From NCBI RefSeq assembly GCF_009811795.1, contig NZ_BLJE01000001.1:186001-250000 (forward strand): DNA of 64,000 nt. The letters run 5' to 3'. Made by a program: the position numbers and the translations under genes. Within the stretch, counting starts at the first letter, position 1; each line of letters begins with the position of its first letter. This DNA is from Litoreibacter roseus. Its GTDB lineage: Bacteria; Pseudomonadota; Alphaproteobacteria; Rhodobacterales; Rhodobacteraceae. Of the stretch, positions 1-8,755 are shown in pieces. The notes beneath the pieces were generated by a model that worked only from the letters and a program-made list of their open reading frames with translations, was not told the origin of the DNA and did no database searches.

Positions 1-1
1 A

Positions 2-262
2 GGGAATACCCAAGAGAACCAGATTGAGGCTGGGCAACAGTGGCTCCGGCTGAACCTTGCGACGACCTCTTTGGGACTTGCCCTTCGTCCGATCAGTCAG
101 GCCCTGCAGGAATATCCTGAGATGGAGGGACCCTACAAAGCGATCCATGAAAAATTTGCGGAGGATGGCGAGACGGTTCAAATGCTGGGTCTTCTCGGAT
201 ACGGTCAACTGACGCCGCGCACGCCGCGCTGGCCGCTGGAGACGCGCCTTAGGAATGGATAA
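2..262 (+). CDS. Acg/nitroreductase-like protein, C-terminal part only
   Basis: The reading frame is open from base 2 to the stop at 262, so the N-terminus lies left of the window. The visible tail (about 86 residues, with GQQWLRLNLATTSLGLALRP and LLGYGQL near the end) resembles the C-terminus of the Acg-like, FMN-binding nitroreductase-fold proteins, in which a late helix and a G-Y-G segment close the flavin site. An internal ATG at 71 is not the start, because the coding pattern continues upstream of it. The stop overlaps the start of the next gene by 8 bases, so the two are probably one transcript. Family assignment rests on a short tail and is moderate. Confidence 0.6.
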   Translation, partial: GNTQENQIEAGQQWLRLNLATTSLGLALRPISQALQEYPEMEGPYKAIHEKFAEDGETVQMLGLLGYGQLTPRTPRWPLETRLRNG

Positions 263-704
263 GAAGTCTGTCGGAACCTATTTTTCGTTCTTCAACGAGG
301 TTGCCATCATTGAACAACTCAGCCGCGCCATGCTGGAGGCGCGGCTGCCAAACGGTTTGATCGCGCCCCATTTTACGGTTCTGAACCATCTGACACGCCT
401 AGGGGATGGCAAGACACCTTTAGACATGGCGCGAGCCTTTCAAGTTCCAAAGACATCGATGACCCATACGCTCTCTGGTCTTGAACGGCATGGGCTGATC
501 GAAATGCGGCCCCATCCGAAAGATGGCCGCTCAAAACAGGTCTGGCTGACGGAGGAGGGCCGAAAAGTGCGCGAGCGTACCATTGATGCGCTCGGGCCAG
601 ATTTCCAAAAGATCGCCGCGCGGTTCCCGGTGGAGCAGATCGAAAACGGATTGCCGCTGCTTGAAAGTGTGCGGGCCTATCTGGACAAGATGCGCGACAC
701 CTAA
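255..704 (+). CDS. MarR family transcriptional regulator
   Basis: A 149-residue protein of the usual MarR length. The middle has the winged helix-turn-helix: helices around residues 50-85 (TPLDMARAFQVPKTSMTHTL is the recognition region) followed by a wing with DGRSKQVWLTEEG, the typical MarR signature. Such proteins bind as dimers to palindromes near their own promoter and respond to small phenolic or oxidative signals; no ligand can be inferred here. The gene overlaps the end of the upstream nitroreductase-like gene by 8 bases, so it is likely co-transcribed with it and may regulate it. It converges on trpA with only 3 bases between the stops. Confidence 0.9.
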   Translation: MDKKSVGTYFSFFNEVAIIEQLSRAMLEARLPNGLIAPHFTVLNHLTRLGDGKTPLDMARAFQVPKTSMTHTLSGLERHGLIEMRPHPKDGRSKQVWLTEEGRKVRERTIDALGPDFQKIAARFPVEQIENGLPLLESVRAYLDKMRDT

Positions 705-707
705 CAT

Positions 708-1499
708 CTAAGCCCTGTGGGCCCCCTCTGCGAGACTTTTCACAAAGCTCAGAACGTCAGCAACCGGCGCGTCATCCGCAATTTTCTGGACAATAGCCGA
801 CCCCACAACGGTGCCATCCGCGACACCTGCAATCGCTTCTGCCGTTTCGGGTGTCTTCACCCCAAATCCAACAATAACCGGCAGATCAGTATCTGACTTG
901 ATCCGCGCAACTTCGGGGGCGACGTCGGCGGCCTGGGCCTCGGCTGCTCCAGTAATCCCAGTAATCGAAACGTAGTATACAAAGCCGGAGGTGTTCCGAA
1001 GCACGGTCGGAAGCCGTTTTTCGTCGGTCGTCGGCGTCGCCAGCCGAATGAAATTTAAACCGGCTTTTTGGGCGGGAATACAAAGTTCCTCATCCTCTTC
1101 GGGCGGCAGGTCCACGATGATCAACCCGTCGATGCCGACATCTTTGGCGTCCTGCAAGAATTTGTCCACGCCGCGTGAATAGATCGGGTTGTAGTACCCC
1201 ATCATAACGATCGGTGTCGTGTCGTCAGTTTCGCGGAAGCTTCGTACCATCTCCAGCGTTTTTTCAAGGGTTTGTCCCGCTTCCAGCGCCCGCTGTCCAG
1301 CCAACTGGATTGTGCTTCCATCCGCCATTGGATCCGTGAACGGCAAGCCAAGCTCAATGATATCGACACCCGCGGCAGGCAGTCCTTTCACGATCTCCAA
1401 AGATTTTTCATAGTTTGGATCGCCCGCCATGACATAAGACACGAAGGCTTTCTTTCCCTCGACTTTGAGCCGCGCAAATGTGTCGTCGATCCGTGTCAT
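708..1499 (-). CDS. trpA: Tryptophan synthase alpha chain
   Basis: The 263-residue protein has normal TrpA length and fold. It cleaves indole-3-glycerol phosphate to indole and glyceraldehyde 3-phosphate, the indole passing to TrpB. The catalytic pair is visible at the classical positions: Glu49 in GVDIIELG and Asp60 in [10 protein letters not shown]. Later (beta/alpha)8 landmarks are [14 protein letters not shown] and the phosphate-binding GFGVKTPE. The start at 1499 follows an AGGAACACCAG stretch that could serve as ribosome binding site. trpB is not next to it in this window: the flanking genes are a convergent MarR gene and a divergent ychF, so trpA stands alone here. Confidence 0.97.
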   Translation of the reverse strand: MTRIDDTFARLKVEGKKAFVSYVMAGDPNYEKSLEIVKGLPAAGVDIIELGLPFTDPMADGSTIQLAGQRALEAGQTLEKTLEMVRSFRETDDTTPIVMMGYYNPIYSRGVDKFLQDAKDVGIDGLIIVDLPPEEDEELCIPAQKAGLNFIRLATPTTDEKRLPTVLRNTSGFVYYVSITGITGAAEAQAADVAPEVARIKSDTDLPVIVGFGVKTPETAEAIAGVADGTVVGSAIVQKIADDAPVADVLSFVKSLAEGAHRA

Positions 1500-1629
1500 C
1501 TGGTGTTCCTTGCCAAAGCGCCTCTGGCGGTGTGCACCAGAACGCGGCGGAAAATCAATGCCCCGCTTGACGAGATCGGACCTCGGCCCCTACATGCGCT
1601 CCGAACCGGACAAGCGAAAGGCGCGGATC

Positions 1630-2727
1630 ATGGGCTTCAAAATGGGTATTGTCGGTTTGCCGAATGTGGGCAAATCAACGCTGTTTAACGCGCTGACCCG
1701 CACGGCCGCCGCTCAGGCTGCGAACTTTCCGTTTTGCACCATCGAGCCCAACGTGGGCGAGGTTGCCGTACCGGATGATCGGCTCGATACCTTGGCCGAG
1801 ATCGCCAACTCGCGCCAGATCATCCCGGCCCGCATGACATTTGTCGATATTGCTGGGTTGGTCAAAGGTGCCTCGAAGGGGGAGGGGCTGGGAAATCAGT
1901 TTCTGGCCAATATTCGCGAAACCGATGCGATCGCCCATGTGCTGCGTTGCTTTGAAGACGGCGACATCACCCATGTGGATGGCAGAGTTGACCCGTTGGC
2001 GGACGCAGCGACCATCGAAACGGAACTGATGCTGGCAGACCTAGAAAGCATCGAGAAGCGGTTGCAAAACATCGTCCGCAAGGTTCGCGGCGGCGACAAG
2101 GAGGCGGTCCAGCAAGAACGGCTGTTGCGCGCCGCGATGGCGGCCCTCGAAGACGGGCGACCCGCGCGAACAGTTGAGGTGGATGTAGATGACCAGAAGT
2201 CCTGGAAGATGCTGCAGCTTCTGACCACCAAGCCGATCCTCTATGTTTGCAATGTGGATGAGGCATCTGCCGCAACTGGCAACGCTTTTTCGAACAAGGT
2301 CGCGGTCATGGCAGAGGAACAAGGCGCAGCCCATGTGGTGATTTCCGCGCAGATCGAGGAAGAGATCAGCCAACTTGATGCGGACGAGGCTGAGATGTTC
2401 CTGAGCGAGATGGGGCTAGAGGAAGCAGGCCTCGACCGGCTAATCCGGGCGGGCTATGCGCTTCTTCATCTCGAGACCTACTTTACGGTCGGTCCAAAAG
2501 AAGCACGGGCCTGGACCATCAAGCACGGCACGATGGCGCCTCAAGCCGCCGGTGTGATCCATGGGGACTTCGAAAAAGGGTTCATTCGCGCCGAGACGAT
2601 TGCCTATGACGACTATGTCACGCTTAAAGGTGAACAGTCGGCAAAGGAGGCCGGGAAGATGCGGGCGGAAGGCAAGGGGTACACTGTCAAAGACGGCGAC
2701 GTTCTGCACTTCCTGTTCAACACCTGA
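1630..2727 (+). CDS. ychF: Redox-regulated ribosome-binding ATPase YchF
   Basis: A 365-residue Obg-family P-loop ATPase. The P-loop GLPNVGKST lies at residues 9-17, DIAGLVKGAS is the G3/switch II region (with the glycine-leucine in place of the usual catalytic Gln), and the C-terminal TGS-like domain contains TYFTVGPKEARAW and ends in the typical KDGDVLHFLFN. YchF binds ribosomes and hydrolyses ATP rather than GTP; it is linked to the oxidative stress response. The frame is open further upstream to 1465, but that would add 55 unrelated residues overlapping trpA antisense. The ATG at 1630 gives exactly the family length. Confidence 0.96.
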   Translation: MGFKMGIVGLPNVGKSTLFNALTRTAAAQAANFPFCTIEPNVGEVAVPDDRLDTLAEIANSRQIIPARMTFVDIAGLVKGASKGEGLGNQFLANIRETDAIAHVLRCFEDGDITHVDGRVDPLADAATIETELMLADLESIEKRLQNIVRKVRGGDKEAVQQERLLRAAMAALEDGRPARTVEVDVDDQKSWKMLQLLTTKPILYVCNVDEASAATGNAFSNKVAVMAEEQGAAHVVISAQIEEEISQLDADEAEMFLSEMGLEEAGLDRLIRAGYALLHLETYFTVGPKEARAWTIKHGTMAPQAAGVIHGDFEKGFIRAETIAYDDYVTLKGEQSAKEAGKMRAEGKGYTVKDGDVLHFLFNT

Positions 2728-2733
2728 TTTTGC

Positions 2734-4170
2734 CTAAGGCGCGTTGATCCGGAGCTGCGCTACTATCTCTGACGCCCTCCGAAAGTCGTTTTCGAATGCG
2801 ATCTGTTCTGCTGCCCGAACCTTTTTGTCGGTCAGCCTTAGCAGATAGGACGGGTGAACCGTGATGAAGATAGGTGTGCCATCTGTTGCCAACTCAATCT
2901 GGCCGCGTCGCTTGAGAAGATCTTTACCCGAACCGGTCAACGCCTCGGCGGCTGTCGCGCCCAAAGCCACGATCACCTTCGGTTTGATTTGGGCACGTTC
3001 TGCATCAAGCCACCATTTGCAACGCTGAACCTCGTCGCTTGATGGACGCTGATGAATCCGTCTGCGCCCCCGTGGTTTGAATTTGAAATGCTTTACGGCA
3101 TTTGTAACGAAGACCTTATCGCGCTCGATATTGGCCAAAGTCAGAGCTGCATCGAATACCTGGCCAGCCGGACCCACAAATGGCCGCCCTGCCAGATCCT
3201 CCTGATCGCCGGGCTGCTCGCCGACAAACATCAACTCCGCCGTCGGCGGCCCCTCACCCGGTACGACCTGCGTGGCGTTGGCATGCAAAGGGCAGGCTGT
3301 ACATCCTTTAAGGTCCGCACCGGTTTCAGCAGATCCTGCGCGTTGATCCTGCAGCCGTTCGCTTATCCGAGCCGCACGAAGCGGTGGCAAAGACGGCGCA
3401 TTCAACTGCATCTCGCGCACACGTGCTTCGGCCGTTGCGATCAGTTCGGGGATATGCCGTGTCTCTGGCATATTCTTCCAGTATTTCTTTGGCATTTCTG
3501 ATTGCATCGCGTTCAGCTTCACCCGCGCAGGATTGAAAATGTTGCAAAAATACGTGCCCCATAGGTCTTCGGTGGCGTCCTCCGGCAGATCCGGTTTCTC
3601 GCATCCGCCATGAAACGACAACTTGCCATCCTCGAATGTGGCCGTCGCATCTGGCGTGGCGATCATCCAATCCATGTCTGCAAAACGCCGGGCGAAGAAG
3701 GGGGCGGTCGGCTCGACCGTGAAATGGGTCGGCTCGAACCATGCCGCGAATTTCCGCCGGGCAGCAGATGTCGGAAGTTCGCGAAACCGGACGAACGCTT
3801 TCATTTTGTGTTGGCAGCGGCGAACGTTCTTTTCCAACTGGCGCAAGCGGGCCAAATCCGGATCCGCCCTATCGATCATCAACTGCGGCTTTGTCCGCAT
3901 CCGCCACAAAAAAGCGTAGAGCCGCGCGAACCGTTCCGGATCCGAATGCCAGATCACGGTTTGCGCCATTGCGACAAACGCCTTCGAAACGGTGATTTGA
4001 CCTTCGGCTTGGGCGGGCAGGGGCGCTGCGAAAAGATCGGCAGGTCCATTGGCGAACGACCAGATCACACACTCCGGCGGGGTGTCTGATTGCATGAGTG
4101 CCCGGGCAGCATCGCGCCACGCAACCCACGTCCCCTGTTGGGGCAGATCAATCGCAACCTGGCCTGTCAT
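2734..4170 (-). CDS. UdgX family uracil-DNA glycosylase with N-terminal DUF4130 domain
   Basis: A 478-residue fusion. Residues 1 to about 265 form a DUF4130-type domain. From about 285 follows a family 4-like uracil-DNA glycosylase with the Fe-S cysteines starting at CTACPLH, the active-site motif GEQPGDQED (317-325), the R-loop RRRIH with His373, and HPS near 440. In UdgX the R-loop histidine forms a covalent bond to the DNA sugar after uracil excision, which inhibits turnover; this gene keeps that histidine. The ATG at 4170 overlaps the stop of the upstream radical-SAM gene by four bases (ATGA), deciding the start over 4248. The pair is a conserved linked module of proposed DNA repair or modification role. 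Confidence 0.93.
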   Translation of the reverse strand: MTGQVAIDLPQQGTWVAWRDAARALMQSDTPPECVIWSFANGPADLFAAPLPAQAEGQITVSKAFVAMAQTVIWHSDPERFARLYAFLWRMRTKPQLMIDRADPDLARLRQLEKNVRRCQHKMKAFVRFRELPTSAARRKFAAWFEPTHFTVEPTAPFFARRFADMDWMIATPDATATFEDGKLSFHGGCEKPDLPEDATEDLWGTYFCNIFNPARVKLNAMQSEMPKKYWKNMPETRHIPELIATAEARVREMQLNAPSLPPLRAARISERLQDQRAGSAETGADLKGCTACPLHANATQVVPGEGPPTAELMFVGEQPGDQEDLAGRPFVGPAGQVFDAALTLANIERDKVFVTNAVKHFKFKPRGRRRIHQRPSSDEVQRCKWWLDAERAQIKPKVIVALGATAAEALTGSGKDLLKRRGQIELATDGTPIFITVHPSYLLRLTDKKVRAAEQIAFENDFRRASEIVAQLRINAP

Positions 4171-5402
4171 AGAAGGCTCAATTGCTCTGGTGGTGGGGCG
4201 AAGCGCGCCCGCAGATCGACACTGTCGGTCAACGTACCGGGTGACCACCCGCCAAGCGTCACGAAGGCACGCGCCTTTTTCATCGACGCCCCCATTCGCA
4301 TCAAATCTTCATACCGCAAATATCTATGGCGCCGCGTGCTCAGAATTCGATTGACTGTTTTGACGCCAAACCCCGGAATGCGCAAAAGCAGCTCCCGATC
4401 CGCTTTGTTCACGTCGACGGGGAACTGATGACGGTTTGCCAGTGCCCAAGCCAGTTTTGGGTCGATCTCTAAATCCAGATTTCCGTCTGCTCTGCCACCT
4501 GTAATTTCAGACAAATCGAAGCCGTAGAACCTGAGCAACCAGTCCGCTTGGTACAGCCGATGTTCCCGCTGCAAAGGTGGTTTGATCAGGGGCAGGTTTC
4601 GGGAAGCATCCGGTATCGGCGAAAAGGCCGAGTAATACACGCGCTTGAGCTTGTAGCTGGAATAGAGCCGCGTGGAGTTTCCCAGGATGGTTGTATCCGT
4701 TGACCCGTCCGCACCGACAATCATTTGCGTGCTTTGCCCGGCCGGGGCGAATTTCGGCGGGCGCTTTCCCGTGTGGCTTTTTTCACTGCGAACCTGTTTG
4801 GCCAGTCTGACGTCCGCCATCGCCTTTCGGATTGTATCCGGATTTTTTTCGGGCGCGTAGGATTTGACAGCGCCGTCCGTCGGCAACTCCACATTGATTG
4901 AAAGTCGGTCCGCTAGCAGTCCGGCCTCTTCAATCAATTCGGGCGCAGCATCGGGAATGGTCTTCAAATGAATGTAGCCGCGAAAGTTCTCATCATGCCG
5001 AAGTTTGCGCGCGATCTGAACCATATCCGACATGGTCGCGTCAGGCGATTTGATGATGCCAGACGACAGGAAAAGACCTTCGATGTAATTACGCCGGTAG
5101 AATTCTACCGTAAGCGAAACGACCTCATCGACGCTGAACCGCGCCCGTTGCACATTGGACGAGACCCGGTTGATACAATAGGCGCAATCGTAAATGCAGA
5201 AGTTCGTCATCAGTATCTTCAGAAGGCTGATACAGCGCCCGTCCGGTGCATAGGCGTGGCATATGCCGGAGCCTTCGTTTGAACCCAGACTCTTGCCATC
5301 CCGGCTGTCCCGCTTGGTCGATCCGCTTGACGCGCAAGACGCATCATAGCGCGCCGCGTCGCTTAGGATTGCCAGCTTCTTCTGTAAATCGAGTCGCGCC
5401 AT
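4167..5402 (-). CDS. Putative DNA modification/repair radical SAM protein
   Basis: The 411-residue protein has the radical-SAM cluster motif C69-x3-C73-x2-C76 (FCIYDCAYC) and, near the C-terminus, helix-hairpin-helix residues (RELLLRIPGFGVKTVNRIL, then YLRYEDLMRMG) typical of DNA contact. This is the pattern of the radical SAM family that is always found beside a UDG/DUF4130 gene (the UDG-linked rSAM family). The reaction is not established in general. Translation is coupled to the downstream UdgX gene through an ATGA overlap, so the two proteins are made together. It is preceded by 100 bases without genes and then the tRNA-Ser on the other strand. Confidence 0.92.
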   Translation of the reverse strand: MARLDLQKKLAILSDAARYDASCASSGSTKRDSRDGKSLGSNEGSGICHAYAPDGRCISLLKILMTNFCIYDCAYCINRVSSNVQRARFSVDEVVSLTVEFYRRNYIEGLFLSSGIIKSPDATMSDMVQIARKLRHDENFRGYIHLKTIPDAAPELIEEAGLLADRLSINVELPTDGAVKSYAPEKNPDTIRKAMADVRLAKQVRSEKSHTGKRPPKFAPAGQSTQMIVGADGSTDTTILGNSTRLYSSYKLKRVYYSAFSPIPDASRNLPLIKPPLQREHRLYQADWLLRFYGFDLSEITGGRADGNLDLEIDPKLAWALANRHQFPVDVNKADRELLLRIPGFGVKTVNRILSTRRHRYLRYEDLMRMGASMKKARAFVTLGGWSPGTLTDSVDLRARFAPPPEQLSLL

Positions 5403-5503
5403 TCGTTCATGTTATGTTCTCATTTTGATCGGCGCAATAAGCTGTGACATTCTGTTGCGATCTAACCTTGCAGGCTTGCTGACTTGTCGCTAAACGGGTC
5501 GGC

Positions 5504-5593
5504 GGAGACGTGGCCGAGTGGTCGAAGGCGCTCCCCTGCTAAGGGAGTAGGCGGGAAACCGTCTCGAGGGTTCGAATCCCTTCGTCTCCGCCA
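5504..5593 (+). tRNA. tRNA-Ser (anticodon GCU)
   Basis: The 90-base sequence folds as a class II tRNA. The acceptor GGAGACG pairs with CGTCTCC, followed by the discriminator G and an encoded CCA. The anticodon stem is CTCCC/GGGAG with loop CTGCTAA, giving anticodon GCT and reading AGC/AGU serine codons. A long variable arm and the TTCGAATCC T-loop are present. A truncated integrase starts 136 bases downstream, so the 3' end of this tRNA is a likely integration site. Confidence 0.97.
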
Positions 5594-5728
5594 CTACACA
5601 TTTTCAATGAATTTGAGCGGGTCGATTTGGGCCGTCTTTTTCCTTTGTTTGCTTGGATTTATGGCTGTGGTTCGGTTGTCTTGAGTTTCTTTCGATAACG
5701 CATATATTCTTTCCTTGAGTGGTATAGA

Positions 5729-6562
5729 ATGTGGTATTTTCGAATGACCTTATCTGGGAAGCTGACAAAGAAGTTAGTCGAAAACCTTGGCGCTGGGCGG
5801 CACGGCGATGGCAATGGATTGTATCTTGTCGTTGATCCATCGGGGGCGCGGCGTTGGATCGTGCGCGTAGTTGTCAAAGGGCAGAAAAATAAGAAGGGCG
5901 CTCCACTGCGCACGGATTTTGGCTTGGGTGGGGCCGATATTGTCACGATCAACCAAGCAAGAGAACGCGCGCTGGAATATAGGCGCATGGCAAAGCAAGG
6001 TTTGAATCCGCGTTTCAATGCGCGCCAAGAGGTGCCAACTTTTGAAGAGGTGGCGCAACAAGTCCATATTGACCGAATGCCAACATGGAAAAACGCCAAG
6101 CATGGTCAGCAATGGATCAACACTCTGCGCGACTATGCTTTTCCAAAGATTGGTCGAATGCCGATTGATAGCGTAGATCAGCCGGAGGTCATGATGTGCC
6201 TTGCGCCGATCTGGACGGAAAAACACGAAACCGCTAAACGACTAGCCCAGCGTATAAAAACTGTCTTGGATGTCGCACGCTCTAAAGGTTTTCGGAGTGG
6301 TGAAAACCCCGTGACAGCGATTAAAGACGCTGGCGTGCTTCCCAAAGTCAAAGCTAAGGTAAAGCATCATAAAGCGATGCTTTGGAAGGACGTGCCTGCG
6401 TTCTATGCTGATTTGAAAACGCGCCCTGCGATGGCGGCGAAGGCACTTATGTTTACATGTGTTACCCGCTCTATTGACCAAAGTGGACGAGAAACACACC
6501 AATTTAGCGGCCATCCTCACAGATCAACGCAAAAGGTTACAGACCGGCCTAAGCGCTGGTAG
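5729..6562 (+). pseudogene. Tyrosine integrase remnant (tRNA-Ser-associated), catalytic domain missing
   Basis: The first 250 residues match a P4-type prophage/island integrase: an arm-binding DUF4102-like N-terminus (GDGNGLYLVVDPSGARRWIV, then LGGADIVTINQARERA) and the core-binding SAM-like domain (TFEEVAQQVHIDR through KALMFTCVTRS). Family members continue into a catalytic domain with R...H-x-x-R...Y. Here the sequence leaves the family just after KALMFTCVTR and stops at 277 residues, so the catalytic tyrosine and most of the active site are lost. Its position right after the tRNA-Ser fits an integrase that once mobilised an island at the tRNA 3' end. An alternative start is the ATG at 5744. 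Confidence 0.85.
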
Positions 6563-6815
6563 TGGGCGCGTCTGCCGGGATAGTTTAGGATTATGTCTTC
6601 CTTTTTAACAGCGTGCATCAGTAGAACTTTAGGCGTCAGGGCGGGCAGGCCGAACGGTTACATATGTAATATCGAAATGAGCACAGCAGATTGAGCACGG
6701 AACTTGAATGAACCGCCAGTCGCGCTATCAAACCCGTTGCAAGATCATATTCGTACGATGCGAGGGGGTGTGGCCGGTCCATGACATTGATTTTATTTCG
6801 GGGTGTAGGCTCAAC

Positions 6816-7220
6816 CTAAAGTGTTCGCATACCACGAATTATTCCAACGATACCGAAAAATATTACGGTAAACCAAACATATCGATTCCGGTCCAAAATC
6901 TCTTCGCTTGTCAGCTTGCCCGTCGATTCATTGTGAAAACCAGCAACGCTCTCTCCGGCCTCGTGAGGCTTGGACCCGAGCCAAAACAAGAGGTGATGCG
7001 TGTATTCCACTTGGGGGCCGTCTTCCGAATTAAGTGTGAATTTCGGGCTGTATGAAAAACCACCGCCTCCTGGTCTCGCGTTCCTCTTTTTGCCCTCATC
7101 TAAGACTAGAAGTGTGACTGACTCGGATTCATTTCTGAAGGCATGATCATCGAAAAGCACGAACATAGCCATACCGATCAAGCCGATACTCAGTAAAATT
7201 GCGGTTCCACCCTTCGCCAT
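6816..7220 (-). CDS. Small membrane protein with two TM helices (DUF3592-like)
   Basis: A 134-residue protein with a membrane helix near each end (about residues 7-23, TAILLSIGLIGMAMFVLF, and 112-128, YVWFTVIFFGIVGIIRG) and a soluble beta-rich segment between them (KFTLNSEDGPQVEYTHHLLF). This layout is that of DUF3592 proteins, whose function is unknown. The start at 7220 is chosen because GAGAAGG lies a few bases upstream; the frame is open to 7256. It is flanked by the integrase remnant and an IS66 fragment, so it is probably cargo of the island. Confidence 0.65.
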   Translation of the reverse strand: MAKGGTAILLSIGLIGMAMFVLFDDHAFRNESESVTLLVLDEGKKRNARPGGGGFSYSPKFTLNSEDGPQVEYTHHLLFWLGSKPHEAGESVAGFHNESTGKLTSEEILDRNRYVWFTVIFFGIVGIIRGMRTL

Positions 7221-7341
7221 GACGCCTTCTCTCAAATGAACGCTATCAATCTGCACCGAATATTGCGGGATTGTTATGGCAATTTTTTGTCTTAGACGTA
7301 CCCGTATAGTCTGACTGCTTTTCGCAGCATGAGAGGCGCTG

Positions 7342-7488
7342 TTACGCTACTCGGGCAGCGTGACGCTTGGGGAGGAGCTCGTCGAGGCGTGTAATCTTGT
7401 GGTCTGCGATTTGGCCAAGGACCCATGTCAGCCAGGTTTGAGGGTCGATGTCTTTGAGCTTGGCGGTCTCGATGGGACCGTTGCATTA
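7342..7488 (-). mobile_element. IS66 family transposase fragment (C-terminus)
   Basis: Reading the minus strand from 7488 gives about 48 residues (ETAKLKDIDPQTWLTWVL, then ITRLDELLPKRH) ending in a stop at 7342. This is the typical last segment of an IS66 TnpC transposase. The rest of the element is gone; a divergent IS6 fragment begins about 40 bases away, so this spot was hit by several insertions. Confidence 0.8.
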
Positions 7489-7525
7489 ACTCTTCTTGTG
7501 GGCAAGATTTTGGCTTTTGAGGTTG

Positions 7526-7945
7526 CTCATTCTGCGTAGATCTCCGTTCAAGCACCACCGGTTTCCGCCTGACATCATCTTATTTGCCGTGCGTTGGTAC
7601 TTCCGTTTTCCACTGCCCTATCAGGATTTGGTGGATCTCTTAGCTGAGCGTGGCATTGATGTGGATCGCACGACGGTGCTTCGCTGGGTGCAGAAGTTTG
7701 TCCCTGAGCTGACGAAACGAACCGAGAAGCACCTTCGCCGGGCGGGTGTCGATTGGCATGTTCCCTCTCGGCAGATCACTGCGTGATCGCCTGCCGGGCG
7801 CGGGATTAGACTTACATCCGCGTCAGCGGGAAGTGGCGATATCTATGGCGCGCAATTGATGCAAATGGGCAGATGGTTGATTTCCGCTTGACCGCGAGGC
7901 GCGATGACAATGCGGCTAGAGCCTTCCTGAATAAGGCGATTGGAA
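7526..7945 (+). mobile_element. IS6 family transposase, interrupted fragment
   Basis: Residues such as FPPDIILFAVRWYFRFPL and LVDLLAERGIDVDRTTVLRW, ending in GVDWHV, belong to the N-terminus of an IS6/IS26-like DDE transposase. The expected continuation (DETYIRVSGKWRYLWRAID) is found from about 7812 in another frame, so an insertion of about 40 bases removed the first catalytic Asp region and broke the frame. Similarity runs on through VDFRLTARRD and AFLNKAIG to about 7945 and then ends. The gene is inactive. Confidence 0.82.
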
Positions 7946-8029
7946 GCGAGAGTTGCGGGCACATGAGAAGGCCCTCGAATAAGGGGGCTAAATGACTGGC
8001 AAGAGTCTTACATCCGAAAACGTATACTT

Positions 8030-8395
8030 TTGCTTTCTGACGCAATGAAAGCTGGCGGTGAGCGATTGCGAGGATCCGGAGTGTTCTTTCGACGCAAGCC
8101 CGGAGATGATTTCCCCTTTTGGGCTGGAAGTTTTTGGTTGGATAAGTCCGCAGTGGTAGTCGCAAATGCCAAGCACGGCGTTAAAATTGCAGAAGCCGAT
8201 GTTGATGTGGCGGATTTAGTGTGTGCTGTGTCATCCGCTGTCCACGCTTGGCGATGCAGCAACCCGAATTCAGGTGTGCTGTCACATGATCTGAGCTTCG
8301 ATGAAGTCATCAACCAAGAAGTCACAAGTGAGAACGTAGGATTCAATGAATCCTATGCTAAGAGCGGCGATTTGGCGTTCTTTGAAACCTCGTGA
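8030..8395 (+). CDS. Hypothetical protein
   Basis: A 121-residue frame with balanced composition (GVFFRRKPGDDFPFWAGSFW, then LVCAVSSAVHAWRCSNPNSG) that I do not recognise. No clear ribosome binding site precedes the ATG at 8030 or the one at 8045. It overlaps the next frame by 50 bases. The two could be one gene split by a frameshift, as is common in this region. A minus-strand frame covering the same bases has a poorer composition. Confidence 0.35.
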   Translation: MLSDAMKAGGERLRGSGVFFRRKPGDDFPFWAGSFWLDKSAVVVANAKHGVKIAEADVDVADLVCAVSSAVHAWRCSNPNSGVLSHDLSFDEVINQEVTSENVGFNESYAKSGDLAFFETS

Positions 8396-8606
8396 GATCA
8401 GCGCGTCAGGATCAAACGCTGATACTAGAAGCATGCTATCCAATATCTTTCTGGACCTGAACGAAACAAATCCCCATCGCGTTCTTGGAGGCGAGGCTGC
8501 GCTGATTTATGCTTGGCGGCTACGCAGTCTACTAGGCGCCGAGGGACAAGAGAAAGTGGATTGGCCTTATCTTCTATATTTTGCGGAAGCCGTCGAAACC
8601 CGCTAG
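8346..8606 (+). CDS. Hypothetical protein or second half of a split gene
   Basis: From about residue 25 the frame reads like coding sequence, with a helical C-terminus (NIFLDLNETNPHRVLGGEAA, then DWPYLLYFAEAVETR). The first 20 residues overlap the preceding frame, so the true product may be the continuation of that gene after a frameshift near 8395. Family unknown. Confidence 0.3.
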   Translation: MNPMLRAAIWRSLKPREISASGSNADTRSMLSNIFLDLNETNPHRVLGGEAALIYAWRLRSLLGAEGQEKVDWPYLLYFAEAVETR

Positions 8607-8632
8607 TCGGACCAATCTGCGATGCCCGCGCC

Positions 8633-8704
8633 GCAGCGAATGGCCGGAAAGCGGGCTCAACCGCTGCATCTCCTAGTGATGCGGGACGGCGGCTCTGGGC
8701 CGCG
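8633..8704. repeat. Dispersed intergenic repeat, short form, copy 1
   Basis: About 72 bases starting GCAGCGAATGGC and ending GGCTCTGGGCCGCGA. It aligns over its whole length with the copies at 16797-16870 and 33303-33376, and with the first half of the longer copies at 13438, 15549 and 29777. Confidence 0.6.
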
Positions 8705-8755
8705 AGTTACTACATATTCTGAAGCTGCCGATGTGCCAAAAATCGGACAATGCTG

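Noticed and set aside
1465-1629. Upstream extension of ychF by 55 residues.
   Set aside because: The extra residues lie antisense to the trpA start and have no family match; the ATG at 1630 gives the exact YchF length.
4171-4248. Longer N-terminus for the UdgX gene.
   Set aside because: It would overlap the radical-SAM gene by 82 bases, while the ATG at 4170 gives the usual ATGA coupling.
8008-8346. Minus-strand 112-residue frame.
   Set aside because: Its composition (serine, threonine and lysine runs) is typical of an antisense shadow; the plus-strand frame is more protein-like, though also weak.
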